32,066 bases of DNA from Nocardioides pelophilus (GTDB taxonomy: Bacteria > Actinomycetota > Actinomycetes > Propionibacteriales > Nocardioidaceae): positions 1 through 32,066 of the forward strand of contig NZ_JACEHF010000007.1 in assembly GCF_014180685.1 (NCBI RefSeq). The letters are read 5' to 3'. Positions 8,448 through 18,331 of the stretch are shown here, one piece after another. The number at the start of each line of letters is the position of its first letter. Within the stretch, counting starts at the first letter, position 1. The position numbers and the translations under genes were made by a program. The notes beneath the pieces are model-generated. The model saw only the letters and a list, made by a program, of their open reading frames with translations. It was not told the DNA's origin and searched no databases.

Positions 8448-8612
8448 CTACTGGCGGACGGTGTCGTCGAGCCGGTCTTGGTCCGCCCCGGTGAGGTAGA
8501 CGAAGTCGACCTTCGCCCTGGGCTGCAACGGGTTGCGGCCGACCGTGGGTGGGGGAGTGGTGGGGAGGAGCCGCGCCAGGTGCTGCTCCAGCCGCGACGG
8601 CGTGCTGTTCAT
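8448..8612 (-). CDS. 54-residue hypothetical protein
   Basis: A GGAGGTG site 7 nt before the ATG at 8612 supports this short gene. The product is soluble-looking, with a Pro-rich middle (PTTPPPT) and a charged C-terminus, and has no recognised motif. It follows the DUF4192 gene on the same strand after 23 bp, so the two are probably co-transcribed. A longer upstream extension of the frame overlaps the DUF4192 gene and is unlikely. Confidence 0.55.
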   Translation of the reverse strand: MNSTPSRLEQHLARLLPTTPPPTVGRNPLQPRAKVDFVYLTGADQDRLDDTVRQ

Positions 8613-8635
8613 GTGATTCACCTCCAGTCCTTGGG

Positions 8636-9691
8636 TCAGCGGCCCGGCGCCGACGATGCTGGGCCGGTTTCTTCGATGCCCGGCCCCCGCCGGCGGTGGT
8701 CGTGACTGCTGCGCTCGTGTGCGGTGGTGTCGCGCAGCGCCGCGTGCTGCATGAGCGCCTGTGCTGCGACTGGGGCTGCCTTGTCCCATACGGCCGGGTC
8801 GATGGCCTGCTCCAGGGCCGTGGCGACCATGTCGGCCAGCCGGTCGCCCTCAGTCATCTGGTCGAGCGCGGTCCAAGCCTTGGCCCCCTTGCCGTCCAGG
8901 AACGAGCTCAGCGCGAGCATCGTCGCCGGGCTGTCGCGAACCTCCTCGGGGGCCCGACGTACGAGGTCTTGCCAGAAGTCGGAGAACGCGGGCGCGTTCT
9001 CTCGGCTCATCCTGAACACGGCGGCGTCGCGGGCGCCGCTGTCGTGGATGATCGCCAGTACGCGAGCAGCAGCATCGTCCTCGAGGTACTTCCCGGTCTC
9101 GAGGAACCCGTCGAGGCACGACCTCAGCCACCTGACCTCCGCGACGTTGGCGGAGGTGTCCATGTCGAGAACCCGCGCCTCCGCTGCGACCAGGTGTTCG
9201 GCTACTCCCGACGGATCACCTTGCATCGCGGCCGCGAGGTCCTCCCGGCGGCCGGTGGGGATCGCTCGGCCCATGAGCGCGAACTCCGCGTCCACGCGGT
9301 CACGCACGACCGGATCCACGGTTCCGCGGGAGTCGTTGAGGACGTCGTACCACTGGTCGCCCTTGACCCACAGCATCGGACCGATCTCCGGCCCACCGCC
9401 GCCGTAGTTCAGAGTCGCGCTCAGCGACGTCAGTGCCTCGAGGCAGTCATAGCCCTTCTCGCCGTAGGCGACCAACGCGAGGCGGCGGACCGGGTGGCGG
9501 TGGAGGTAGACGTCGGAGAGCTGCTGGAGAAGCTGCTCCATCCCCTCGGGCGAGTGCGGGAGGTCGATCCGGGAGTGCGGACCGCCGCCGACGCTCACGC
9601 AGACCAGGCTGGATTCCGGATGGAACCCCATGAGGTGACGGATGTAGGAGATCAGCTCGTCGTGCGAGCGGATCGTGCGCGTGTCAGTCAT
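8636..9691 (-). CDS. DUF4192 family protein
   Basis: This is a 351-residue protein whose N-terminus carries the family hallmark LMGFHPESSLVCVSVGG (about residues 20-36), followed by an alternating strand/helix fold with VALVAYGEKG-like sequence near residue 70. DUF4192 proteins are widespread in actinobacteria and on their mobile elements; their function is unknown. The ATG has an AGGTGG site about 9 nt upstream. The last 30 residues are Arg/Ser/Gly-rich and look unconserved. It forms a leftward pair with the 54-residue gene. There are no membrane segments. Confidence 0.75.
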   Translation of the reverse strand: MTDTRTIRSHDELISYIRHLMGFHPESSLVCVSVGGGPHSRIDLPHSPEGMEQLLQQLSDVYLHRHPVRRLALVAYGEKGYDCLEALTSLSATLNYGGGGPEIGPMLWVKGDQWYDVLNDSRGTVDPVVRDRVDAEFALMGRAIPTGRREDLAAAMQGDPSGVAEHLVAAEARVLDMDTSANVAEVRWLRSCLDGFLETGKYLEDDAAARVLAIIHDSGARDAAVFRMSRENAPAFSDFWQDLVRRAPEEVRDSPATMLALSSFLDGKGAKAWTALDQMTEGDRLADMVATALEQAIDPAVWDKAAPVAAQALMQHAALRDTTAHERSSHDHRRRGPGIEETGPASSAPGR

Positions 9692-9702
9692 CGAAGAACC
9701 AC

Positions 9703-10020
9703 CTACTCACGGTTGGGAAGGGACTGACCCAAGAAGCAACCGCGCATCCGGCGAATCGGACACCTTGTCTGTGACTGATCTGGCGTTGTGGTCGACCGTG
9801 CCTGTCCGGGCGCGTCCTCGGCCATCCACCGTGCGGGCCCGCCGGCGAGGTGACCCAGTGCGAGCGCCTGCAGGGTGCTGAGGCCGGGCGAGCCTCGGCC
9901 TTCAGGACGATCCCCCTGTTGGCCTGGTCGAGTTGTTCGAGCGCGATCTCCCAGGTGCGGCCAGTGAGGTGCACGAGTTCGCCCCGGCCTGGGCCGGTGC
10001 GCTCGACAAGCGCGTCGACG
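9703..10020 (-). pseudogene. Probable frameshifted gene fragment, unknown family
   Basis: One frame reads a protein-like stretch (ELVHLTGRTWEIALEQLDQANRG) down to about 9886. There it turns to nonsense, and an adjacent frame takes over with TLQALALGHLAGG until a stop at 9703. The join EARP/GLSTLQALALGHL is smooth if one base was lost. I do not recognise the family and no start codon is clear. It could also be chance coding-like composition. Confidence 0.3.
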
Positions 10021-10130
10021 CACCGTGCGGAAGAAGTTCGGCTCCAGATGTCCGATCCACCCGCCGGTCGGTTGCCTCTTCGGTCATCAGAACATCTGCA
10101 TTCACAACCACCAGGAAAGGAGGTCGGACG

Positions 10131-10343
10131 ATGACCACCGCTCCGATCGATATCCCCACCGAGTGGGACGACAACGACATCGTCCTCTTCGAGGAGTTTT
10201 GCTCCTTGATCCGCACTCCCCAGCGAACGGTCAGGTGCTGGCGCGTCGAGGAGCACGGCCCACAGTGGTGGCGCTTCAACGGGACCGGGCGCCTCTACAC
10301 GACCGTCGCCGAGATCAGGCGCTTCATCCGGGCCGGTGAGTGA
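10131..10343 (+). CDS. Small winged helix-turn-helix protein (excisionase-like)
   Basis: A 70-residue protein with a textbook AAAGGAGGT site 6 nt before its ATG. The sequence LFEEFCSLIRTPQRTVRCWRVEEHGPQWWRFNGTGRLY followed by EIRRFI matches the MerR/Xis-type winged helix (HTH_17) pattern: a recognition helix around RTVRCW, then a wing with GP and Y. Such proteins bind DNA and direct excision or regulate element genes. It overlaps the next excisionase-like gene, so the two are translated together. The exact role, excisionase or regulator, is not resolved. Confidence 0.7.
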   Translation: MTTAPIDIPTEWDDNDIVLFEEFCSLIRTPQRTVRCWRVEEHGPQWWRFNGTGRLYTTVAEIRRFIRAGE

Positions 10344-10542
10344 CGTGACCTCTGCCCACCCGCAGACGTCCGGCACCGAGACCATCTGGATGACCCTCCA
10401 GCAGGCCGCCGTCTACATCGCCGCGTCCGTCAAGACGATCCGCCGGCTGATCGCCGCAGGCGACCTGCCGGCGTACTTGTGCGGCAAGCGGGGCCTGCGC
10501 GTACGCCGCGAGGACCTCGACAATCTGATGAGGCCACTCTGA
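10336..10542 (+). CDS. Excisionase-family DNA-binding protein
   Basis: A 68-residue protein with WMTLQQAAVYIAASVKTIRRLIAAGDLPAYLCGKRGLRVRREDLDNLM, a clear HTH_17/excisionase domain: helix-turn-helix (QQAAVYIAASVKTIRRLI), wing (GLRVRREDL). Known members help the integrase excise actinobacterial elements. The start may be GTG 10336 or GTG 10345; both overlap or abut the upstream stop, and GGTGAG precedes the second. In intact elements an integrase gene usually follows; here none is present on either strand before the tRNA-Ala gene. Confidence 0.8.
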   Translation: MSDVTSAHPQTSGTETIWMTLQQAAVYIAASVKTIRRLIAAGDLPAYLCGKRGLRVRREDLDNLMRPL

Positions 10543-10546
10543 TCGG

Positions 10547-10615
10547 CAGCGTCTTCCCCCCACCAATTCCCGTGACAGCGTCACGACAATCCCGATAGTG
10601 ATTGGCGGGGCGCTG
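10547..10615. repeat. Nested inverted repeats after the excisionase gene
   Basis: Outer arms CAGCG/CGCTG (10547-10551, 10611-10615) and inner arms CCCCACCAAT/ATTGGCGGGG (10557-10566, 10601-10610, one non-Watson-Crick position) surround a short palindrome, GTGAC-AGC-GTCAC. No T-tract follows. It could be a recombination or regulatory site, or a structured 3' end. Confidence 0.4.
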
Positions 10616-10620
10616 TCGCC

Positions 10621-11058
10621 CTACACAATCCGTTCGCCCCTGGCGGCTACGCACCTGTGGCAGCTGCGGCACGCACACCAAACCCCTGCTCGAAGGCGAT
10701 CCGCTGTCTTTGCGACGGCCGCTGGCACCCCCGGCCGGCGGGGTTCTCGCACCTCGCCGGGCCTGCGGATTTCTGCGCGACGCTTCCGCTGGGCGTAGGC
10801 CAGGAGGACGATCTCGGTCTCGCGGACCAGGTAGGCGATCCGATACGGATACCCCTTGACCAGCACGAAAAGGTCTCGTCGCCTGTCCAGCCTGGGAATG
10901 GCCTGTGCGACCGCCGGCCAGGCACTGATGTCAGCGCGCGCCGCTTCCGCCCGGTCGATCAGGGCCGGACCAAGACCCGTCTCGAGGTCCTCTCACCAGC
11001 GCACAGCCGCGTCGAACTCCGCGCCCGCCTCCGGGTGCTCACGTTGCGGAAGACTCAC
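10621..11058 (-). pseudogene. ParE/RelE-type toxin gene interrupted by an in-frame TGA
   Basis: Read leftwards from a GTG at 11058, the product begins SLPQREHPEAGAEFDAAVRW, then meets TGA at 10993-10995, and continues in the same frame with EDLETGLGPALIDRAEAARADISAWP and LVKGYPYRIAYLVRETEIVLLAYAQRKR (to about 10783). This is a RelE/ParE toxin fold, in which W-Y-E is expected at the stop position, so a Tyr codon appears to have become TGA. After QRKR the usual short HQRR-PGYW ending is replaced by unrelated sequence up to a stop at 10621. The GTG overlaps the antitoxin stop (GTGA). The toxin is not expected to be made in full. Confidence 0.65.
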
Positions 11059-11305
11059 GCGGGCCGAGCGGCCAGTTCGCTTCGGAGCCGTGCGTAGTGC
11101 TTCGTCAGCGTCGATCAGCTCGCCACGATCGGCCAGCACGTCATCAACGTGCCGCGCGATCTCAGTCGCCCAGGCGCCATAGATCGCTGTCTGGTCCTCG
11201 GCTGATCCCGGCAGACTGGCGGGCAGGGCGCGCGCAGCAGCGGCTCGATCGTCCAGATCGAGAGCACGACCCGCCTCGAGGGATCGCGGCTGCGTCCGTT
11301 GCCAT
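11055..11305 (-). pseudogene. Antitoxin gene with two single-base frameshifts
   Basis: From an ATG at 11305 the reading is MATDAAAI, then a frame change restores LEAGRALDLDDRAAAARALPASLPG...AWATEIARHVDDVLADRGELIDADEA, and a second change restores YARLRSELAARPA and a TGA at 11055-11057 overlapping the toxin start. Both changes fit one extra base: in the GGG run at 11280-11282 and near 11097. The restored product matches addiction-module antitoxins of the PF09720 type that precede ParE/RelE toxins. As sequenced, no intact antitoxin can be made. Sequencing error could explain one lesion but less easily both, plus the toxin stop. Confidence 0.65.
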
Positions 11306-11361
11306 GCGTCCCAATGTACGGCTCGCCCGGAGCCGCGGAACTCTGACATTCCCACCGTCAA

Positions 11362-11401
11362 TCTGGCACCAATCTGGCACCACGGCTCCGTTCTGGCACC
11401 A
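11362..11401. repeat. Three direct copies of TCTGGCACCA
   Basis: Perfect 10-mers begin at 11362, 11373 and 11392 (spacings 11 and 19 bp), about 55-90 bp from the 3' end of the tRNA-Ala gene. Regular spacing near one helical turn beside a tRNA gene resembles recombinase or excisionase arm sites, but no binding evidence exists. Confidence 0.6.
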
Positions 11402-11411
11402 CCGATCGCCA

Positions 11412-11450
11412 CTCAAAACGAAAGAAACCGCAGTCTGACCTGCGATTTCT
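11412..11450 (-). terminator. Intrinsic terminator of tRNA-Ala
   Basis: Arms 11423-11433 and 11440-11450 form an 11-bp stem with one G-U pair and a 6-nt loop. On the leftward strand it is followed by TTCGTTTT. It begins 3 nt after the CCA end of tRNA-Ala, so it probably ends that transcript. Confidence 0.75.
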
Positions 11451-11452
11451 CG

Positions 11453-11528
11453 TGGTGGAGCCTAGGGGACTCGAACCCCTAACCCCCTGCTTGCAAAGCA
11501 GGTGCGCTACCAATTGCGCCAAGGCCCC
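11453..11528 (-). tRNA. tRNA-Ala (anticodon TGC), CCA encoded
   Basis: The leftward strand folds as a cloverleaf with acceptor GGGGCCT/AGGCTCC containing the G3-U70 pair that identifies alanine tRNAs. The D arm has AATTGGTAGC, the anticodon loop is TTTGCAA (TGC), and the T arm is GGTTCGAGT. Position 73 is A and is followed by an encoded CCA. It follows tRNA-Ile and the DLW-39 gene, as is usual downstream of gyrA in this group. Its 3' end faces the accessory region, making it a plausible integration site. Confidence 0.95.
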
Positions 11529-11540
11529 GAGAGGGAAGCT

Positions 11541-11669
11541 TCAGGACTCGGGCAGCTGGTCGGTGGCCTCGGCCCAGAGGGCCTGCTCGGCCTTGCTTTC
11601 CTGCAGCTTCTTGACCGCGAACGCGACGCCGGCCGTGGCGAGTGCGGTGAGCACGAGCTTCTTGATCAC
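11541..11669 (-). CDS. DLW-39 family small protein
   Basis: A 42-residue protein starting at GTG 11669 with GGAGG about 6 nt upstream: an N-terminal hydrophobic helix ([15 protein letters not shown]), a Lys-rich stretch, then [14 protein letters not shown]. This matches the tiny actinobacterial DLW-39 proteins, which are regularly found between gyrA and the adjacent tRNA genes. Function is unknown; a single-helix membrane peptide is likely. It lies between tRNA-Ile and tRNA-Ala on the same strand. Confidence 0.85.
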   Translation of the reverse strand: MIKKLVLTALATAGVAFAVKKLQESKAEQALWAEATDQLPES

Positions 11670-11717
11670 GCGGTCCTCCGTCAGTGGTGGCATGCCCGAT
11701 CGGGCGTGTGCGTGGAG

Positions 11718-11791
11718 TGGGCCTAACAGGACTTGAACCTGTGACCTCTTCCTTATCAGGGAAGCGCTCTAACCGTCTGAGCTATAGGCCC
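11718..11791 (-). tRNA. tRNA-Ile (anticodon GAT)
   Basis: The leftward strand begins GGGCCTATAGCTCAG and ends with the matching TAGGCCC plus A73. The anticodon loop is CTGATAA (GAT) on a CTTCC/GGAAG stem, and the T loop reads GGTTCAAGTCC. CCA is not encoded. It is the first RNA gene downstream of gyrA and the DUF3566 gene. Confidence 0.95.
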
Positions 11792-11885
11792 GGGTGGCCT
11801 GCGGCAGGGTGGAAGCCCCGAACCGCAGACCGAGGAGGAGGTTACCCGACCGCAGCCGGGCCCAACAAAACGGTGACCGGTCGGC

Positions 11886-12512
11886 TCAGGCGTCCTCGGC
11901 CAGCGTCACTTCGACGCCTCCGAGCAGTGCCGCGGCCATGTTGTAGAGGAACGCCGTCAGGGTGGCGCTCGCGGTCATCAAGATGACGTCGATCGCGGCC
12001 ACGAGCATGGTGAACCCGAGCACCCGGCTGGTGCCGACGTAGTCCTCGATCTGGAAGGTGGAGACGTCCTCGCCGCCGATGCCCTCCTGGATCGTGCTGT
12101 TGATCGACTCCCACACGCCGGCGGCGCCGAGCACCTGCCACACCATCGCCACCGACACGACGGTGACGACGGCGAACGCGATCGACAGCAGGAACGCGGT
12201 CTTCATGACCGACCAGGGGTCGATCCGGGTGAGACGCAGGCGCGCGCGGCGCGGGCCGCGCGGCCGGCCGGCGAGCGCCTGGGCAGTCGCCGCTGTGGGG
12301 GCAGCAGGGGTCGGTGCGTTCGCCGGGGGCGGCGGCAGGTCGGGCAGCGCCTGGGCGGGCTTCTTGCCGAACCGCGGCCGATGGGCCTTGTCGGCCTTGT
12401 CGGCCTTGCTCACGGGCGCGCCCGAGGGGGCTGGCCCCGGCCCAGCGGGCCCCTGGTCGACGGGCCCCTGGTCGACGGGAACAGTGGTCGGCTCCCTGGT
12501 GCGGTCCGACAT
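11886..12512 (-). CDS. DUF3566 domain membrane protein
   Basis: A 208-residue protein. About 90 residues of Pro/Ala/Lys-rich, probably disordered N-terminus precede the DUF3566 domain: LRLTRIDPWSVMKTAFLLSIAFAVVTVVSVAMVW (first membrane helix), an external segment (VWESINSTIQEGIG) and a second long hydrophobic region (about 165-200). The gene is found directly after gyrA in actinobacteria; function unknown. Its ATG shares one base with the gyrA stop (TGATG), so translation is probably coupled. A TTG one codon upstream is a less likely start. The 94 bp beyond its stop, up to tRNA-Ile, hold no strong terminator. Confidence 0.85.
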   Translation of the reverse strand: MSDRTREPTTVPVDQGPVDQGPAGPGPAPSGAPVSKADKADKAHRPRFGKKPAQALPDLPPPPANAPTPAAPTAATAQALAGRPRGPRRARLRLTRIDPWSVMKTAFLLSIAFAVVTVVSVAMVWQVLGAAGVWESINSTIQEGIGGEDVSTFQIEDYVGTSRVLGFTMLVAAIDVILMTASATLTAFLYNMAAALLGGVEVTLAEDA

Positions 12513-15277
12513 CAACTCTCACTCTCCCCGAGGCCTTGGGCGTCCCCGCTGTCGCCCGACTCGCCGGGCGCTTCCGCGTCGATTGTTACATCCGGTTCCC
12601 CAACCGACCCATTGCTCGGCCCATCATCCGGCCCAGCATCCGGCTCACCGCCGTCGTCGGGAGCGGTGGTTGCCGCGTCGTCGTCGTCGACCTTCGACTC
12701 GACCGACCGGGCCACCACGGCGACCATGTCGCCGGCCTTGGGCGACACGAACTTCACGCCCTGGGTCGACCGACCGACCGACGGCTTGAAGTTGCCGTCG
12801 ATGGGGCTCCGGACGACCTGGCCCGCCTGGGTGATCGCGAGCACCTCGTCGCCGTCCTCGACGATGAAGGCGCCGACGAGCCCGCCGCGCTCCTCGTTGG
12901 TCAGCTTCATGGTGGTGATGCCGACGCCGCCGCGGCCGGTGAGGCGGTACTCGTTGATGCGGGTGCGCTTGGCGTAGCCGGCGTCGGTCATCGTGAAGAC
13001 GTACTGCGCCTGCACCGCGCTGACCTGCTCGTCGGTCGCCTCGACCGCGGCCGCCTCGTCGTCGTGCTCGGCGAGACCTGCGGCCTCCTCCGCGGCGACC
13101 TGGGCGGCCCGGATCACCGACATCGACAGCACCGCGTCGTCGTCGTACTTGAACCGCATGCCGGTGACGCCGGACGTCGCGCGACCCATCGGCCGCAGCT
13201 GGTCGTCGCCGGCGCGGAACCGGATCGCCTGTCCCTTGCGCGACACCAGCAGGATGTCGTCCTCGGCGTTGACCAGCTCGGCGCCGATCAGCTCGTCGTC
13301 GTCCTCGCGGAAGTTGATGGCGATGACACCGGCCTGCCGCGGGCTGTTGTAGTCGCCGAGCCGGGTCTTCTTCACCAGGCCGTTGCGGGTCGCGAGCACG
13401 AGGTAGGGAGCTTGCTCGTAGTCGCGGATCGCGAGCACCTGGGCGATCGACTCGTCCGGCTGGAAGCTGAGCAGCCCTGCGACGTGGCCGCCCTTCGCGT
13501 CGCGCTGCGCCTCGGGCAGGTTGTAGGCCTTCGTCCGATAGACGCGGCCGGCCGTCGTGAAGAACAGCAGCCAGTGGTGGTTGGTGGTCGCGATGAAGTG
13601 CTCCACCACGTCGTCGCCGCGCAGGGTCGCGCCGCGCACGCCCTTGCCGCCGCGCTTCTGGCTGCGGTACTGGGTGGCGAGGGTGCGCTTGGCGTAGCCA
13701 CCCCGCGTGATCGAGACGACCAGCTCGTCGTCGGGGATCAGGTCCTCCATCGAGAGGTCCCCGTCGGCCGCGATGATCTGGGTGCGCCGGTCGTTGCCGT
13801 ACTTCTCGACGATCTCGGTGAGCTCCTCGGAGATGATCGAGCGCTGCCGGGTCTCGTTGGCGAGGATGTCCTCGAGGTCGGCGATGAGCTCCTCGAGCTC
13901 GGCCAACCGGTCCATGATCTTCTGCCGCTCGAGCGCCGCGAGCCGCCGCAGCTGCATGTCGAGGATCGCGTTGGCCTGGATCTCGTCGATCTCCAGCAGC
14001 GCGATGAGGCCCTGGCGGGCGTCGTCGACCTCGGGCGAGCGCCGGATCAGCGCGATCACCTCGTCGAGCATGTCGAGGGCCTTCACCAGGCCACGGAAGA
14101 CGTGAGCCTGACGCTCCGCCTCCGCCAGCCGGTAGCGGGTGCGCCGCTGGATGACGTCGACCTGGTGGGCGATCCAGTTGCTGATGAACTGGTCGATGCT
14201 CAGGGTGCGCGGCACGCCGTCGACGAGGGCGAGCATGTTGGCGGAGAAGTTGGTCTGCAGCTCGGTGTGCTTCAGCAGGTTGTTGAGTACGACGCGCGCG
14301 ACCGCATCGCGCTTCAGCACGACCACCAGTCGCTGGCCGGTGCGCCCGGAGGAGTCGTCGCGCACGTCGGAGATCCCCTGGACCTTGCCGGAGTCGGCGA
14401 GCTCGGCGATCTTCAGCGCGAGGTTGTCGGGGTTGACCATGTAGGGAAGCTCGGTGATCGACAGGCAGGTGCGTCCGCGCGCGTCCTCGTCGACCTCGAT
14501 CACGGCCCGCTGGGTGACCGAGCCGCGGCCGGTGCGGTAGGCCTGCTCGATGCCCTCCCGTCCGACGATCAGTGCGCCGTTGGGGAAGTCGGGGCCCTTG
14601 ATCCGCTCGATCAGCGCGTCCTGCAGCTCCTCGCGGGTCGCGTCGGGGTGCTCGAGCGCCCACTGCGCGCCGTCGGCCACCTCGCGCAGGTTGTGGGGCG
14701 GGATGTTGGTGGCCATGCCGACCGCGATGCCGGCCGACCCGTTGACGAGCAGGTTCGGGTAGCGCGCCGGGAGGACCGTCGGCTCCTCCGAGCGACCGTC
14801 GTAGTTGGGCTGGAAGTCGACGGTCTCCTGCTCGATGTCGCGGACCATCTCGAGCGCGAGCGGCGCCATCCGGCACTCGGTGTAACGCATCGCGGCCGCG
14901 GAGTCGTTGCCCGGCGAGCCGAAGTTGCCCTGGCCGTGCACCAGCGGGGCGCGCATCACCCACGGCTGGGCGAGCCGGACCAGGGTGTCGTAGATCGCGG
15001 TGTCGCCGTGGGGGTGGTACTGACCCATCACGTCACCGACGACGCGCGAGCACTTGGAGAACCCGCGGTCGGGGCGGTAGCCCCCGTCGTACATCGCGTA
15101 GAGCACCCGGCGGTGCACCGGCTTCAGACCGTCGCGCACGTCGGGGAGCGCGCGCCCCACGATCACGGCCATCGCGTAGTCGATGTAGGCGCGCTGCATG
15201 GAGGTCTGCAGCTCGATCGGCTCGATCCGGCCGCCGGGCCCCGGCGTTGCGGTGCTGTCCGTGGGAGTCTCAGTCAC
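12512..15277 (-). CDS. gyrA: DNA gyrase subunit A
   Basis: 921 residues, GTG start. GyrA breaks and rejoins DNA in the A2B2 gyrase that introduces negative supercoils. The catalytic Tyr is Tyr132 (AAAMRYTE). The quinolone-determining loop reads [10 protein letters not shown] (about 88-97), with Thr at the Ser83-equivalent of E. coli and the Asp87-equivalent kept. The long coiled coil ([15 protein letters not shown]) and the GyrA box, here QKRGGKG instead of QRRGGKG, are present, followed by the beta-pinwheel repeats. The last 70 residues form an acidic Asp/Glu/Gly/Pro tail longer than in E. coli, which in other gyrases tunes supercoiling. The stop overlaps the DUF3566 start by one base; gyrB lies 98 bp upstream on the same strand. 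Confidence 0.97.
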   Translation of the reverse strand: MTETPTDSTATPGPGGRIEPIELQTSMQRAYIDYAMAVIVGRALPDVRDGLKPVHRRVLYAMYDGGYRPDRGFSKCSRVVGDVMGQYHPHGDTAIYDTLVRLAQPWVMRAPLVHGQGNFGSPGNDSAAAMRYTECRMAPLALEMVRDIEQETVDFQPNYDGRSEEPTVLPARYPNLLVNGSAGIAVGMATNIPPHNLREVADGAQWALEHPDATREELQDALIERIKGPDFPNGALIVGREGIEQAYRTGRGSVTQRAVIEVDEDARGRTCLSITELPYMVNPDNLALKIAELADSGKVQGISDVRDDSSGRTGQRLVVVLKRDAVARVVLNNLLKHTELQTNFSANMLALVDGVPRTLSIDQFISNWIAHQVDVIQRRTRYRLAEAERQAHVFRGLVKALDMLDEVIALIRRSPEVDDARQGLIALLEIDEIQANAILDMQLRRLAALERQKIMDRLAELEELIADLEDILANETRQRSIISEELTEIVEKYGNDRRTQIIAADGDLSMEDLIPDDELVVSITRGGYAKRTLATQYRSQKRGGKGVRGATLRGDDVVEHFIATTNHHWLLFFTTAGRVYRTKAYNLPEAQRDAKGGHVAGLLSFQPDESIAQVLAIRDYEQAPYLVLATRNGLVKKTRLGDYNSPRQAGVIAINFREDDDELIGAELVNAEDDILLVSRKGQAIRFRAGDDQLRPMGRATSGVTGMRFKYDDDAVLSMSVIRAAQVAAEEAAGLAEHDDEAAAVEATDEQVSAVQAQYVFTMTDAGYAKRTRINEYRLTGRGGVGITTMKLTNEERGGLVGAFIVEDGDEVLAITQAGQVVRSPIDGNFKPSVGRSTQGVKFVSPKAGDMVAVVARSVESKVDDDDAATTAPDDGGEPDAGPDDGPSNGSVGEPDVTIDAEAPGESGDSGDAQGLGESES

Positions 15278-15331
15278 GATTGCTCTCTCTGGCGTTGTCT
15301 ATTGAAATCTCTAGATTCCTGGATACTGGCC

Positions 15332-15371
15332 TTGGTCTCGAGGCTCGCTGCACTCGGACCTCGACCAGCGG
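15332..15371. repeat. Dispersed palindromic-type repeat in the gyrB-gyrA gap
   Basis: Within the 98-bp space between gyrB and gyrA lies GGTCTCGAGGCTCGCTGC followed by a diverged second half ending TCGACCAGCGG. It is the reverse-complement relative of the repeats at 20488-20560. Such copies are, from memory, scattered in Nocardioides intergenic regions. Confidence 0.65.
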
Positions 15372-15375
15372 CGAG

Positions 15376-17466
<2,091 letters not shown>

Positions 17467-17734
17467 GGCACCTCATCGGTCGGAGCGGGTGGGGCATGAA
17501 GTCGCTTTCCGCGCGCACGCGCGCGGGCAAGCAGAAGGCCGACGCTCACGCTTGTGGGGCGTGCGCCCGGCCTGAGGGCCATGATACCGCCCAGAGGGCC
17601 CCAGAACACGTCAGCGTCCCCTCCGGCAGGGGGTCTGTGGACGAAAAGTGGCCCTGAGCGCCCCGTTAAGGCCATTTCCAGCGCCGAACAGGGGGTCCGC
17701 CAAGGGCCGGTACGACGGGCGGGGCCTGATCGGG

Positions 17735-18331
17735 TCAGCCGTAGGTGTCGCGCGGCCCGCGTCCGTCGCGGAGACCGCGGTTGCCGTGCTTCCAGCTCGG
17801 GGCGTGCGGTCCGAGCACCTCGACCACCGTCACCGTGTCGGCGCCGAGCTCGGTGTTGAGGCGCTTGACCAGGGTGGGAGCGAGCATCTTCAGCTGCGTC
17901 GCCCAGGCGCTGGAGTCGGTCCGCACGACCAGCGTGCCGTCGGTCAACGACTCCGGTTCGCAGTGCGCGCCGATCTCGTCGCCGACCACCTCGACCCAGC
18001 GCGCGAACACGCCGCGCACCTGGAGGTCGAGCCCCCACCCTCGCTGGTCGACCAGCCGACCGACCTCGCCGCCGAGCAGCTGCGGGTCGCGGTCGTCGGG
18101 GTACGCGCCGCTCATGCCGCCCCCGCTGTTGCGCCGGGCGCGCGCGGCCGGCGAGCCGGACCGGCGGCGCTTGCGCGCGGCCGGTGCCCCCGGGGCGACT
18201 GCGCCGCGCATCATCGCCCGGGCGAGGTCGAGGCCGTCGGCGCGGTAGGCCTCGTCCCCGCCGGAATCGTCGGCGGGGTCGACAGCAGGGTCGACAGCAG
18301 GGCCGTCACTCGGCGTCGGATCGTCCGGCAC
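17735..18331 (-). CDS. dciA: DUF721/DciA-family protein
   Basis: 198 residues, GTG start behind GGAGGTG. The N-terminal half is charged and low-complexity with an Arg/Lys patch ([15 protein letters not shown]). The C-terminal half (about 95-185) is the DUF721 domain: [55 protein letters not shown]721 proteins related to DciA recruit the replicative helicase DnaB in bacteria lacking DnaC/DnaI, which fits its place in the dnaA-recF-gyrB block. Its start overlaps the 3' end of recF by 26 bp, so the two are co-translated. The family is sure; the helicase-loader role is by homology. Confidence 0.85.
   Translation of the reverse strand: MPDDPTPSDGPAVDPAVDPADDSGGDEAYRADGLDLARAMMRGAVAPGAPAARKRRRSGSPAARARRNSGGGMSGAYPDDRDPQLLGGEVGRLVDQRGWGLDLQVRGVFARWVEVVGDEIGAHCEPESLTDGTLVVRTDSSAWATQLKMLAPTLVKRLNTELGADTVTVVEVLGPHAPSWKHGNRGLRDGRGPRDTYG

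Noticed and set aside
10993-10995. Programmed read-through or selenocysteine at the toxin TGA
   Set aside because: The expected residue is Tyr, no recoding structure was evident, and the neighbouring antitoxin is also broken.
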